From Methanobacteriota archaeon (lineage in GTDB: Archaea > Thermoplasmatota > Thermoplasmata > RBG-16-68-12 > JAJISG01): DNA of 64,000 bases. Positions 36,401 to 44,989 of this stretch are shown piece by piece. The translations under genes were made by a program, and so were the position numbers. Below the pieces are notes generated by a model, which was not told the origin of the DNA, did no database searches, and saw only the letters and a program-made list of their open reading frames with translations. Each line of letters starts with the position of its first letter. Position 1 is the first letter of the stretch. Where the stretch lies: positions 41,538 through 105,537 of the forward strand of contig JAUVFR010000002.1 in assembly GCA_030594205.1 (NCBI GenBank). The letters are read 5' to 3'.

Positions 36401-37063
36401 CTCCCGGTAGCGCAGGGCCCCTTCGCGATCTCGCTCGAGCTGTCCGAGCAGACGGCGGATTTCCTTGAGGATGATCTCGATGCGATCCAGGTCCTGCTCG
36501 ACCCCCCCACGTTTGCGCTCTGCACGCTGGATGTCTTCATCGAACCGGGAGATGCCGGCGATGTCCTCTAGGACCCGACGACGCTCCAAGGGGGTCATGT
36601 CGACGATGCCTTGGACGTCCCCTTGCTGCACGATGTTGTAGCCCTCGGCCGAGATCCTGGCGTTCGCCAGGAGGGTGTCGAAGTCCGCCAGGGCCGCCTT
36701 TCGGCCGTTCACGTAGAAATAGGAATTGTACCCGTCTTTCACGCCCTTCGAGCGTCCCACGTAACGGGTGAGACGGACCTCACCGGCTTCCAGAGGAATC
36801 GTTCGGTCCTCGTTGTCGAAGACAAGGGAAACGCGGCAGTAGTCGGCGGGCTTCCCCCCTTGCCCCCCGTCGTAGATGAGGTCCGTTAGCCGCCCGGCCC
36901 GGATCACCCGAGAACTCTTGGGGCCGAGCACGAAGATGACGGCATCGCTAATGTTGCTCTTGCCGCCCCCGTTGGGGCCTGTAATCGCTGTATAGCCGGA
37001 GAGGATGGGCAGTCGGAGGCGTCGGCCGAAGGACTTGAAGTTCTCCAGCTCGATCTCTTTCAA
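33476..37063 (-). CDS. smc: Chromosome segregation ATPase SMC
   Basis: Full-length SMC, 1195 residues. Walker A GPNGGGKSN lies near residue 30. Two long coiled-coil arms flank a hinge around residues 515-690 (GIHGTVADLGRVEAKFERAL, GGVRLVTLDGQLIEASGAMV). The ABC signature LSGGEKSL and Walker B FYLLDEVDQNLD are near the C terminus. With ScpA and ScpB it should form the condensin that compacts and separates chromosomes. The start codon is TTG at 37063; a CTG two codons upstream would give LFLKEIELENFKSF, which matches most SMC starts better. A TATA box, minus-strand CTTTTATAGG (37172-37181), predicts a leader of about 90 nt. Confidence 0.97.
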   Translation of the reverse strand: MKEIELENFKSFGRRLRLPILSGYTAITGPNGGGKSNISDAVIFVLGPKSSRVIRAGRLTDLIYDGGQGGKPADYCRVSLVFDNEDRTIPLEAGEVRLTRYVGRSKGVKDGYNSYFYVNGRKAALADFDTLLANARISAEGYNIVQQGDVQGIVDMTPLERRRVLEDIAGISRFDEDIQRAERKRGGVEQDLDRIEIILKEIRRLLGQLERDREGALRYRELQEALETVRGQKAHKEIQLLDAQLGSAAEQVRRYESERARWKAEVARLRKTLGKEEERHQALEDRLAEEGGEEFQALRAKLDDLRIERARGQDGMERGKERQKELRAEIARLRRNLKKIRGEMETLRGQAQEAETELQRLADAAASKESQIAELERGASESDTRILKLQKAAVALDQEIDAQDAVCRDLVLEREKLAQRLVQLREHLTQLGEEQKARELDVEDANWQTEESASGSRRKTKELRQLHERVKDLERERGELVQQSAELESAVRNLSRELSHARAEAEAAENIRKGYNRAVSSVLEARDAGKIEGIHGTVADLGRVEAKFERALQVAAGGRLQAIVVDDDAVAAEAIEHLKRKKHGRAIFLPLSKMLPGRPRGKAMMAVKEAAGFALDLVSFDEKYRNAFWFVFGDTVVVENLDRARKLMGGVRLVTLDGQLIEASGAMVGGHMEDPILRFGKGSAEGRDRLADQLRKASKELKKLRERLIRVEAELEELGKSLREAQVTEDREGSKRDLLRGQKEQLQGRLEVTAAGIAEKTEDRDQVIQEAEAVQERLEDEEKKLAAAQERRKEVRLAMGKVTPARISQQLRKLQGERLNLLERANRLESEREIRKNQLALQEERRGELEAQLAQDRDKTAEEQVRLQELDETCTQLQEEILALEKLQANTLSQAHDVQGKRDRAFQEKTRLEAEIAKAESKQETTDDFLVGLETQMAGLQRQIQDAEARAQEFEAPTEPLPSMKEIDGEVARCEKALNRIGAVNLRALEDYEAQETRHHELKAELSRMRKERRDLLRLVGELETKKKQGLLEVIHALQPNFATVYAEISEGGEASLELENGEDPFAGGLLIRARPPEKRFHRLEALSGGEKSLVSMAFIFALQRHDPSPFYLLDEVDQNLDAVNAERVARMVRMNAASAQFIQISLRKVSLKEADHIVGVTMGHNGLSKVIMQVNLDEVLEEEIPQAETAEAAA

Positions 37064-37194
37064 AAACAGGAAGCGACCCCCTGACGATAGCTACGCCTTC
37101 GTCGCGTCGCACGCATCCCATCCATCCCATCCGACAAGGCCCCTTGCGGAGCGGCCCGTAGTTTACATTTCCCTATAAAAGCGTTTCCGAGGTC

Positions 37195-38316
37195 TTAGAT
37201 GGCACCCTTCCGCCCCAGCGGCCCGGGTCCCTTGGCCAGGGCTTCCTGGACGAGGGCAGCGATCTGGGCGCCGCTGGTTCCGTCTCCGTACGGGCTGGGC
37301 GCGGATGGGGGCACCGGGTCATCTAGGTACTCCCGCATGGCCGTGATCACGCCCTCGGCGGTCGTACCGACGACCTTCGCATACCCTGCCGCCACGGCCT
37401 CGGGGCGCTCGGTGCTTCGGCGGAAGACGAAGACTTTCTTCCGGAGGACCGGGGACGTCGCTTCCTCCTGAACCCCACCGGAGTCCGTGACGATGCAGCT
37501 CGCGTGCTTCATGAGGACCAAGAAGTCGAAATAGCCCAGGGGAGGGAGGAGCAGGACGTTCTCCGACTCACGGACTCTCTCGTAGAGTCCCGCCTCCTCC
37601 ATTCGCGTCTTGGATCGCGGGTGGACTGGGTACACCACCGGGAGCGGCGCGTGTCGGAGGAAATCCACCAGCTCCCGGAGGGTGTCCGGGTCGTCGACGT
37701 TCTCGGCCCGGTGGGCGGTCGCAAGGCAGAACCGGTCGTAGGGAACGAGATCCATTACGCCGGATCGAGCCTCCGCAAGGGGGAGGTACCGGAGGCTGGC
37801 GTCGATGACGGTGTTTCCCGTAACCCAAACGGCGCCCCAGACCGCCTCCTGACGGAGGTTCAATGACGCGAGGTCCGTGGGGGCGTAAAGGTAGGAGGAG
37901 AGGTGGTCCGTCAACCGCCGATTGTGCTCCTCTGGCATCCGCAAATCGTGACTGCGGAGACCCGCCTCCACGTGCCCGACATCCACGCCGAGCTTGGCCC
38001 CCGCAAGCGCGGCGGCGAGAACCGTATTCGTGTCCCCTTCGACCAGGATCAGCCTGGGCGGGTCCTCGGCGAAATGCTTTTCCAGCCGGATGAGCGCCTC
38101 CGCCGTCTGCTTCGCATGCGACCCCGAGCCCACGTCGAGCACGGCATCGGGCGATCCCAGCCCCAGCTCTTCCAGGAACACCTCCGATAACGTGTGGTCG
38201 TAATGCTGGCCCGTGTGGACCAACGAGAAGGAGACCTCCTCCTCCCGGAGGGCCAGGACGACCGGTGCCATCTTCACGATTTCCGGCCGCGTCCCGACGA
38301 CGACGGTGAGGTCCAC
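37195..38316 (-). CDS. wecB: UDP-N-acetylglucosamine 2-epimerase (non-hydrolysing)
   Basis: Converts UDP-GlcNAc to UDP-ManNAc for surface polysaccharide or N-glycan building. The 373-residue protein has the family start VGTRPEIVKMAPV, HTGQHYDHTLSEVF, EGDTNTVLAAALAGAKLG, HVEAGLRSHDLRMPEEHNRR, and the nucleotide-binding ATAHRAENVD and TDSGGVQEEATS segments. Length is typical. It is divergent from two glycosyltransferases, suggesting a small glycan cluster. The stop lies 131 nt before smc, which has its own promoter. Confidence 0.93.
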   Translation of the reverse strand: MDLTVVVGTRPEIVKMAPVVLALREEEVSFSLVHTGQHYDHTLSEVFLEELGLGSPDAVLDVGSGSHAKQTAEALIRLEKHFAEDPPRLILVEGDTNTVLAAALAGAKLGVDVGHVEAGLRSHDLRMPEEHNRRLTDHLSSYLYAPTDLASLNLRQEAVWGAVWVTGNTVIDASLRYLPLAEARSGVMDLVPYDRFCLATAHRAENVDDPDTLRELVDFLRHAPLPVVYPVHPRSKTRMEEAGLYERVRESENVLLLPPLGYFDFLVLMKHASCIVTDSGGVQEEATSPVLRKKVFVFRRSTERPEAVAAGYAKVVGTTAEGVITAMREYLDDPVPPSAPSPYGDGTSGAQIAALVQEALAKGPGPLGRKGAI

Positions 38317-38362
38317 GGGGGCCGGACCAGGCTCTCAGTGGATAAAGCCTCCCCAGTGAGTC

Positions 38363-39229
38363 ATGACCCCGATTCTCAGGCACGGAAAAGACAGAGGAAA
38401 GGTCATAACACGTCTCGGGCTTCGAGAGACCGTGCTCGTCAGTGTTCTGGTGACCGCGCGGAACGAGGAGCACAATATCGCAGACCTCCTCGACAGCCTC
38501 GTGACGCAGGAGGCCCCCGTCGAGATCATCGTGGTGGACTCGAGCAGCGAGGACCGGACGAGGGACATTGTGGGCGAGTACGCGTCCCGGTACGGCTTCA
38601 TCCGGCTCGCGAGCCACGGCGGGACAAGAGGGGAGAGTCGGAATTACGGGATCCGGATGGCCGGCGGGGAGGCAGTGGCCTTCATCGACGCCGATTGCAT
38701 CGCCAACCCGTTTTGGCTGAAATACATCCGACAGGGGCTGGAGCAGTCTACCGTCGTGGCCGGCCGGACGATCCAGATCGGATACAGACCCTTCGAGGAG
38801 CTCGAGCGAGTAGAGCTCATCTACCGTGGGTTTGACATCACCCATCCCAGTGCCAACCTCGCCTACCGGATGGAGGCTCTCCAGCAGGTCGGAGGTTTCG
38901 ATGCCTGGTTCATCACGGCGGAGGACATCGACATGAACCTCCGGGCGGTGAAGGAGGGCCATTCCATCCTGTACGACCCCCGAGCGATCGTGTATCACCG
39001 CACCCGCGCCTCCGTGTACGACTTTTTTCGGCAGGCCTTCTGGAACGGCGCGGGGCGGAAGCAGCTGACCCTCAAGCATGGCAGCCTGTGGAGTCGGTAC
39101 AGTCCGCTGGAGATGGCCCGCCAGCGCATGACCTTCTGGGCGCTCTCACGACTCGTGCTGGCCCTCCTGGGATACGTCGGGTACAAGCTGTTCGGCGTCC
39201 TCCCCCGACGCCGGATAGCGGGAGGGTAA
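38363..39229 (+). CDS. Family 2 glycosyltransferase with C-terminal membrane helix
   Basis: 288 residues. GT2 features are VSVLVTARNEEHNIADLLD, IIVVDSSSEDRTRDIV, the DxD-like FIDADCIANP, and a receptor-side VGGFDAWFITAEDIDMNLR with acidic catalytic residues. A hydrophobic segment (LSRLVLALLGYVGYKLFGV) near the C terminus anchors it at the membrane. The ATG at 38363 is used; a GTG at 38432 (VLVSVLVTARNEE) is an equally good start by homology. It probably adds sugars to a lipid-linked or protein glycan. The donor is unknown. Confidence 0.85.
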   Translation: MTPILRHGKDRGKVITRLGLRETVLVSVLVTARNEEHNIADLLDSLVTQEAPVEIIVVDSSSEDRTRDIVGEYASRYGFIRLASHGGTRGESRNYGIRMAGGEAVAFIDADCIANPFWLKYIRQGLEQSTVVAGRTIQIGYRPFEELERVELIYRGFDITHPSANLAYRMEALQQVGGFDAWFITAEDIDMNLRAVKEGHSILYDPRAIVYHRTRASVYDFFRQAFWNGAGRKQLTLKHGSLWSRYSPLEMARQRMTFWALSRLVLALLGYVGYKLFGVLPRRRIAGG

Positions 39230-39269
39230 GCTCTTTATCGCGCCCGCTGGGTAGGCTCGCCCGGCCTGC

Positions 39270-39956
39270 ATGGTCGACATCTCGGTTGTCATTCCAACGC
39301 GGAACGAGGAAGCTTCCATCGGCCGCGTTCTGGACGAGGTCCGTGAGGCGTTCGAGGGTACCCCCATGACGTACGAGATTCTCCTCGTGGACACCCTCTC
39401 GGAGGACCGAACCGTGGCCATTGCCCAAGAAAAGGGGGCCCATGTAATCCCGGAGGATCGTCGCGGGTACGGTCGCGCCTACAAGACGGGCTTCGCGGCG
39501 GCCAAGGGGGACCTGATCGCGACCCTCGACGCGGACTGGACCTATCCTGCCCGCGAGATTCCCCGGATCGCCGCTCTCCTCGAGGAGGAGGCATGGGACT
39601 TCGTCTCCGGCGACCGGTTGACGTACTTGGAACCCCACGCCATGGAGGTCCATCACCGTCTCGGGAACAAGCTCCTGAACCTGACGGCCTCCCTCCTCCA
39701 CGGGGTCCGTCTCCGGGATTCCCAGTCGGGGATGTGGGTCTTCCGACGCGGAATCCTGGACCGGCTCACCTTGGAGAGCGAGGGCATGCCTTTCTCCGAG
39801 GAGCTGAAGCTCGAGGTCGTGGAGAAAGGGCTGCGGTTTACCGAGGTCCCGATCCACTATCGTCCACGGATTGGGGAGGCGAAAATCCGGTCCCTCGCCG
39901 ATGGCTGGGGAAACATCCGCTTCCTCATCAAGAGGAGGCTCACGCCTTCGGCGTAG
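39270..39956 (+). CDS. Dolichol-phosphate mannosyltransferase-like glycosyltransferase (GT2)
   Basis: 228 residues with DISVVIPTRNEEASIGRVLD, ILLVDTLSEDRTVAIA, GYGRAYKTGFAAAKGD, the DxD ATLDADWTYP, and LRDSQSGMWVFRRGIL, the pattern of DPM1/polyprenyl-phosphate glycosyltransferases that load sugars on lipid carriers. No transmembrane helix is evident. A TATA-like ctctttatcg (39231-39240) gives a start near 39262, so the leader is short. Its 3' end overlaps the convergent ftsY gene by 17 nt. It forms a pair with the preceding glycosyltransferase. Confidence 0.86.
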   Translation: MVDISVVIPTRNEEASIGRVLDEVREAFEGTPMTYEILLVDTLSEDRTVAIAQEKGAHVIPEDRRGYGRAYKTGFAAAKGDLIATLDADWTYPAREIPRIAALLEEEAWDFVSGDRLTYLEPHAMEVHHRLGNKLLNLTASLLHGVRLRDSQSGMWVFRRGILDRLTLESEGMPFSEELKLEVVEKGLRFTEVPIHYRPRIGEAKIRSLADGWGNIRFLIKRRLTPSA

Positions 39957-40881
39957 TGGCCAGAAGCCGATCGACCATCCATCCGGGGTCGAAGGGGACC
40001 AAGTCGCCGTACTTCTGCCCCTCCCCCAGATAGAGGACGGGCCGACCCACCGCCCGCGCGATACTCAGGGCAGCGCCCCCCTTGGCGTCGGCGTCGACCT
40101 TGGTGAGGATGACTCCGTCGATCCCGACGGCCTCCTCGAAGCCTTTCGCCTGCATTACCGCGTCGTTCCCCGTTAGGGCATCCGCCACCAAGAGGACTAA
40201 ATCGGGCTTGGAGACCCGCTTGATCTTCTTCATCTGTTCCATGAGGTTGGCTTTCGTTTGAACCCTCCCCGCCGTGTCGATTAACACGACATCCCGGTGG
40301 CGCGCTCGGGCATGCTCCACGGCGTCGAAGGCCACGGCAGCGGGATCGCTTCCGGCCTCATGGGCGATAAGCTTCACCTGCAAACGTTCGGCGTGGACGG
40401 CTAGCTGTTCAATCGCGCCGGCCCGGAACGTGTCGCTGGCGGCCAGGACGCAGACCAGCCCCTCGCTCTGGAAGAGGTGGGTCAGCTTCGCGATGACCGT
40501 GGTCTTCCCGGTCCCGTTGACTCCAACGAACATCAGGACCACGGGCTTCTCCCGCTCTCGCACGAAGGCAACGAGGTCGATGGTGGGAACCGTCAAGGCG
40601 CGTTGGACTGCCCGGCGGAGGGCCTCCCAGAGTCCCGTCCGAAAGTCCGTCTCCCGGGAGATGCGCTTCCCCAGAAGTTCCTCCTCCATCGACTGGGTGA
40701 TCTCGGAGACGACGCCCAAGGCGACATCGGATTCCAGGAGGACGATCTCCAAGTCGGCGAGGTGGCGATCAAGGACCGCGCGTTTCACTTTGCGGCCGGA
40801 CGTCTCCGAAACGAGCTCCTCTAACTCATCCGGGGCCTTGTCCTTCCACCCCAGGAGCTTCTTACGGAGGGACTCAAACAC
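39940..40881 (-). CDS. ftsY: Signal recognition particle receptor FtsY
   Basis: SRP receptor GTPase, 313 residues. The N-terminal helical N domain is followed by G1 GVNGTGKTTV, the SRP-specific insertion, ASDTFRAGAIEQL, G3 DTAGR, G4 TKVDADAKGG and the C-terminal YLGEGQKYGDLVPFD. It partners SRP54 at 16.9 kb. Its start overlaps the end of the prefoldin gene by 8 nt, and the eL20-pfdA-ftsY order is a well-known archaeal operon. Its 3' end converges on the glycosyltransferase at 39270-39956. Confidence 0.96.
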   Translation of the reverse strand: MFESLRKKLLGWKDKAPDELEELVSETSGRKVKRAVLDRHLADLEIVLLESDVALGVVSEITQSMEEELLGKRISRETDFRTGLWEALRRAVQRALTVPTIDLVAFVREREKPVVLMFVGVNGTGKTTVIAKLTHLFQSEGLVCVLAASDTFRAGAIEQLAVHAERLQVKLIAHEAGSDPAAVAFDAVEHARARHRDVVLIDTAGRVQTKANLMEQMKKIKRVSKPDLVLLVADALTGNDAVMQAKGFEEAVGIDGVILTKVDADAKGGAALSIARAVGRPVLYLGEGQKYGDLVPFDPGWMVDRLLATTPKA

Positions 40882-41317
40882 CTTCTCCCTCCCCCGGCTC
40901 CCCCTGGGCCCTTTCGTAGGTCTCCTGGACCAAGGCGGCCTGGTCGTTGGCCTGGCCCTCCATGGCCGCGATGCGTCGCAGGAGATCCTCTTGGACCGTC
41001 GTGAGCTGGCGGATGCGGTTGTCGAGGCGCTCTATGGCCGACTCGATGCCGTCATCCAGGGCCACCTCCGCCCCGAGGCCAACGATGCATCGCTCCACGT
41101 CCGAAATCTGAGCGAAGAGAAAGGAGTTCGCGCCGATGGGGACGAGGATCTCGGTCCCGATGGAGGTGTCCTTGTACTCCACCATGGTATTTCGGGCGCT
41201 GGTGTATTCCTGGAGCGAGAATCGGAGGGCCTCCTCCCGCCTGGCGAGGGCGTCCAGCTGGGCCCGGGTGGCCTCGAGGGCGTCAACTGCCTGCCGGAGC
41301 CCGACCTCCTCGGCCAC
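40874..41317 (-). CDS. pfdA: Prefoldin alpha subunit
   Basis: Jellyfish-shaped chaperone subunit that passes unfolded proteins to the thermosome. The 147-residue protein has long N- and C-terminal helices with a central beta-hairpin region (TEILVPIGANSFLFAQI), characteristic of the alpha subunit, where the SFLFAQI hairpin is conserved. GTG start. It lies between eL20 and ftsY with small overlaps, so all three are one operon. Confidence 0.92.
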   Translation of the reverse strand: MAEEVGLRQAVDALEATRAQLDALARREEALRFSLQEYTSARNTMVEYKDTSIGTEILVPIGANSFLFAQISDVERCIVGLGAEVALDDGIESAIERLDNRIRQLTTVQEDLLRRIAAMEGQANDQAALVQETYERAQGEPGEGEGV

Positions 41318-41319
41318 GT

Positions 41320-41547
41320 TTAGCCTCCGCTCAGCCGATAGATGACCACGGAATTCTCCACCTCCTCCCGCGGCACTTCCACAACCTCTTCCACGGCGAT
41401 GTCCGGACGCTTGACCCGATGTCTGCTCCCCAGCTCGGAGAGGACCCGCTGCACGGCTTCCTCCTGGGTCTCGGCAGCCACCTCTTGGGTAAAGGACTGT
41501 CGATTGCGGCCCATACGGAACGTGCCGCGGATGCGAAAGGCCTTCAC
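41320..41547 (-). CDS. rpl18a: Ribosomal protein eL20 (L18ae/LX)
   Basis: 75-residue large-subunit protein, the archaeal LX. The start KAFRIRGTFRMGRNRQSF and the middle TQEEAVQRVLSELGSRHRV are characteristic, followed by acidic EVVEVPREEVE near the C terminus. GTG start at 41547, about 20 nt after a TATA-like minus-strand GGTTTTTAGC (41568-41577), suggesting a nearly leaderless mRNA. It heads the eL20-pfdA-ftsY operon. Confidence 0.93.
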   Translation of the reverse strand: MKAFRIRGTFRMGRNRQSFTQEVAAETQEEAVQRVLSELGSRHRVKRPDIAVEEVVEVPREEVENSVVIYRLSGG

Positions 41548-41578
41548 GGTCGCTACCAGACGCGGTTCCGCTAAAAAC

Positions 41579-43705
41579 CTATCTTCCGCTCCGAATGCGA
41601 CGAAGGACTGCCTTCGCGTCGGCCTCCTGGACCCCCTCCAAAGACGCGAGGGACTTGAGCTTCGCTCGTTTCAGCTTTCGCAGGCTACGATACTCTTCCG
41701 TGATGGTCTCCACGGCCTCGGGGGAGAGCCCTTCGACCTCCCGCAATGCCTTCTCGAGGTCGATCTGGTCCTGGGCTTTCCTCTGCAGGCCCTCCAACCG
41801 CCTCGCCGATTCCTGATCCTCGGGGTCCAGCTTGGTGGCCCGTCGAAGGCTGGCGATGGCCGGTCCCTGAAGGTTCAGATCCTGCTCCAGGACCCCTTTC
41901 AGGGCCCACAGCTCGGCGCTGTCGGACGCGAGACCCGATGCCTCCTCACACAGCCGCAGGGCCTCCTCGAGGTTGCCCGCCCGGGCCGAGGCCCTTGCTT
42001 TCTTGAGCAAGAACTCCGGACTCTCAGGATTCATCGTGGCGCCCTGATTCGCTTCCAGGGACTGGATCTTCTCCTGCAGCTCCACGTCGTCGGGGGCAAG
42101 ACGCTGCGCCTCGGAATAGGTCTCCCATGCCAACTCCGGTTCACCGAGGCGCGCCATCAGGTCCCCCTTCCGAACGAGGGCCATGAGGACGGCGGGACTG
42201 CCCTGGAGGATGGCGTTGTAGCACTCCAGCGCATGGTCGTGCCTCTCTTCCGCTTCCAAGAGGTCCGCCTTCTCCAAGAGGGCCCGCTGATGCCACGGGT
42301 CGACATCGAGGACGCGGTCCAGCGCATCCAGCGCATCGGCGGGACGATGCACACGTCGAAGGAGCTCGGTCATCTTCAAGAGCGCCGGCATGTTGCGTCT
42401 GTCGACGCTCAGGATGGTCTCGTAGTCCTGCAGAGCCTCCTGAAACTCCCCCATCGCCATGCGGTCCTCTGCCTTGTCGAGGAGTCCGCCAATGTCGGCC
42501 CCCGCGGACTTGAGTGCAGCCCGATCGGGGTCCTCGACCGCCTCGGAGAGGGGAGGGGGGCTTGCCTTGACCTCATAGGGTTCTACCTGGTCCGGTGGCG
42601 GAGGAAGTTCCTCTTCCTCTCGGGGCACGGGGACCTGGGCCTTGGGGGGGAGTTCGTCCTTCCCTTCCGGTGCCGGAATCGGGAGAGGCGGGGGCGCGCG
42701 CCTTGGAACGGGCTGGGGACGCGGGTACGGGGACCGGGCATAGTTGGGATAGGGTCCGTAGGCGGGGTTCCACCCACGAGGAATGGGATACCGCGGGGGC
42801 TGCCCGGTCTGCCATGGCCATTGCCAGGCCACGGGGCGTCGGGCGTAGGCGGGCTGGCGTCGAGGCCACCCCTGCACCGGGCGGGGCCGTCGGACGGGCC
42901 GGCGACGACGCATCGCCGAAGGCATGGCCTTGAGACCGGCCTCGCGAAGGGGTCGCAGGTATACAATCCATGCCAGGTTCGAGACCGCCACGACTCCCAT
43001 GAGGAGGGCAGCGAGATTGATGAAGCCGGTGGGGAGGGCCAGATTCACCTTGTATGTGAAGGTGGTCGTCGTCCCGACCAGATTCTCAAACGTGACGGTG
43101 TATGGGACGAACTCGGTTGCCGTGAGGCTGAAGGTACGCTGCTGGCCCGCACCGAGGGTCGCGTTCCTGCTGGGCGGCCCGGTGCCCTCCTGAATCTGGA
43201 CGCGGAGAGAACCGCTCTCGACAACCACTTGGAGGCTCTCCGCGTGACTGATTCCCAGCACACCTTGGCTGTTGAAGGTCAGCGGAAAGGTCCCCCCCGC
43301 CTCCAGGCCTCGCTGGGAGGTGGGGGAGAGGAGATTCAAGGTCAGGGCCTTCACCGGGGGGACGAGGAGGAGCACGGCCAGGAGGAGGGCGATGGCAAAC
43401 GCCTTCTTGGCGTTCCGCCAGCTGATGTCCACGAGGATGTACTTCTGGCCCTCCCGCGGGGCGTGGCGGATTTCCAAGAACCGGAGGGCGATGAGCTCGA
43501 GTGAGATCACCGCAAGAGCAATCACTAGGAGGGGCAGGGCCGCCAGCAGCGGTACGTGGGGCGGGGTCGATCGTATTCCTGCGTTGACCACGAGGAACGC
43601 CGCAAAGGCGAGGACGGCGATGATCTGCAAGGGCAGGAGAAGCTCCTTGAAAAGTCGAATCTGGGCGAGCCTGCGGGCATCCCTAGGTGGGCCCTTCGGT
43701 TGCAT
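41579..43705 (-). CDS. Membrane protein with Ig-like domain, TPR repeats and C-terminal helix-hairpin-helix
   Basis: 708 residues. Two membrane helices lie near residues 25-65 (LPLQIIAVLAFAAFLVVNAGI) and another near 100 (AFAIALLLAVLLLVPPVKAL). Then comes an Ig-like beta domain (FPLTFNSQGVLGISHAESL), a further TM segment (FINLAALLMGVVAVSNLAWIV), a proline-rich stretch, and six or more TPR-like repeats (DYETILSVDRRNMPALLKMT, ALDRVLDVDPWHQRALLEKA, and so on). The last 60 residues, ending RRIRSGR, look like a helix-hairpin-helix motif. Part of the N-terminal domain is outside and the TPRs inside. Its start lies inside the 3' end of priS (22 nt), so they are cotranscribed. Function unknown. Confidence 0.75.
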   Translation of the reverse strand: MQPKGPPRDARRLAQIRLFKELLLPLQIIAVLAFAAFLVVNAGIRSTPPHVPLLAALPLLVIALAVISLELIALRFLEIRHAPREGQKYILVDISWRNAKKAFAIALLLAVLLLVPPVKALTLNLLSPTSQRGLEAGGTFPLTFNSQGVLGISHAESLQVVVESGSLRVQIQEGTGPPSRNATLGAGQQRTFSLTATEFVPYTVTFENLVGTTTTFTYKVNLALPTGFINLAALLMGVVAVSNLAWIVYLRPLREAGLKAMPSAMRRRRPVRRPRPVQGWPRRQPAYARRPVAWQWPWQTGQPPRYPIPRGWNPAYGPYPNYARSPYPRPQPVPRRAPPPLPIPAPEGKDELPPKAQVPVPREEEELPPPPDQVEPYEVKASPPPLSEAVEDPDRAALKSAGADIGGLLDKAEDRMAMGEFQEALQDYETILSVDRRNMPALLKMTELLRRVHRPADALDALDRVLDVDPWHQRALLEKADLLEAEERHDHALECYNAILQGSPAVLMALVRKGDLMARLGEPELAWETYSEAQRLAPDDVELQEKIQSLEANQGATMNPESPEFLLKKARASARAGNLEEALRLCEEASGLASDSAELWALKGVLEQDLNLQGPAIASLRRATKLDPEDQESARRLEGLQRKAQDQIDLEKALREVEGLSPEAVETITEEYRSLRKLKRAKLKSLASLEGVQEADAKAVLRRIRSGR

Positions 43706-44918
43706 CGCCAGCCATCCCCGAAGCCAAGGTGGCCATTCCTCGACACATGAGGAAGATGGCCAGGTATTCGGGGACGCTGTTCTGCCCGGGTTCCAAATTA
43801 AAGGTTTCGCCCATCATATCAGTAACAATAGCCTGGGGAGTCTCGACGCGTATCTTCTCGTGCTCGTAAAGCGCAGGGACGGCGTCGGTGAGGGGGTCGA
43901 AGGCGTCCAGCTCTTCGCGGGTCAGCGGCACCACGGAGAACCCAGTCTTGCCGTGAAGACTGCCCATCAGGCGAATAAGACGCTTCGTGTCGGAGCTCAC
44001 GGGCTCGTCCGTGGCGCCCTTCGCGTACTCGACCCCCTGGGCCACCAGGGAGGCCCCGCTGCCCGGGGGAAAGAACTCGAGGTGGCCGGTTTCGACCCGC
44101 GCCCGCGTGCCGTCCGTCCCTAGCCGCTGAAGGGTACCGTAGATCTTCTGCGCCCGCTTGGGTCCCACCCCTTCGAGTTGCCGGAGGGCTTCGATCGCCT
44201 GCTCCTCCGGAAGTTCGGAGAGAGTCTCTAGCCATTGACTGATGCCACGGGTCGTACGCCCTCGCCAGCCGGGGTCGGAAGCCATGGGGATGCGAAATCG
44301 CTTCAGGGTCCTCGTTTGGCCCCCGAAGGTGCGTTCCTCGAAGGGCTCCCTTCGCCCGACGAGCTGGAGGTCCAGTCCTGTCCCCGTGATGTAGTCGACA
44401 ATCTCGCGCCGCTCATGGCTCTCGAGCGTGAAGACGCGAGGGTCGCGGATGTGGATGTGATAGCCCCGCGCGCCGGAGAAGGCGATTCGAAGGTCGTCCT
44501 CCCGAAAGCCCAAATCGCCCACGAGGAAGTCATCAATGAGACGGATGACCTGCCCCTTTACCGCCTCGAGCATGCCCGGGTAACCCATCTTCTGCCACCC
44601 GGGGATGTGGTCTGCGTCGAGGTCGAAGATGAGATCCGCGCCCATCCACCCCTTCTCCGCCATCGTGGGCGCACCGGGGGTCTCATAGTAGGCGGCGGAG
44701 TGATAGACGTGGGCCGGTGACTTGGAACGGATGTAACGGTACAGTGTCGCCTCCTTGGGAAAGCCCAGATGACGCAGCACGAAGCCACCCTCGAAGAGGA
44801 TGAAGCCAAACTCACGGCGGCCAAAGCGAGGGGGAAGATGCAGGGGACGCGTCTGGTAGTATTGTGCAAACTTGGACCGGAGATACCGGAGGGTGGCCTC
44901 GCGCTTCTCCTCACCCAC
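43683..44918 (-). CDS. priS: DNA primase small subunit PriS
   Basis: Catalytic subunit of the archaeal primase, which starts RNA or DNA primers with PriL. The 411-residue protein has the metal-binding DLDADHIPG and the SGARGYHIHIRDPRV substrate region, plus RYIRSK, YHSAAYYETP and the C-terminal LMGSLHGKTGFSVVPL, which carries the second half of the active site. Both catalytic Asp residues of DxD are present. PriL is not in the window. A TPR membrane protein overlaps its 3' end. Long upstream leader at 44919-44989 contains no recognised element. Confidence 0.94.
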   Translation of the reverse strand: MGEEKREATLRYLRSKFAQYYQTRPLHLPPRFGRREFGFILFEGGFVLRHLGFPKEATLYRYIRSKSPAHVYHSAAYYETPGAPTMAEKGWMGADLIFDLDADHIPGWQKMGYPGMLEAVKGQVIRLIDDFLVGDLGFREDDLRIAFSGARGYHIHIRDPRVFTLESHERREIVDYITGTGLDLQLVGRREPFEERTFGGQTRTLKRFRIPMASDPGWRGRTTRGISQWLETLSELPEEQAIEALRQLEGVGPKRAQKIYGTLQRLGTDGTRARVETGHLEFFPPGSGASLVAQGVEYAKGATDEPVSSDTKRLIRLMGSLHGKTGFSVVPLTREELDAFDPLTDAVPALYEHEKIRVETPQAIVTDMMGETFNLEPGQNSVPEYLAIFLMCRGMATLASGMAGDATEGPT

Positions 44919-44989
44919 AGGTGTTCATTGGAGGCCGCCACTTAAGGATTGACGGGGGAGGGAGCCGAGGATCCCGCCAGCGGGGGCGC

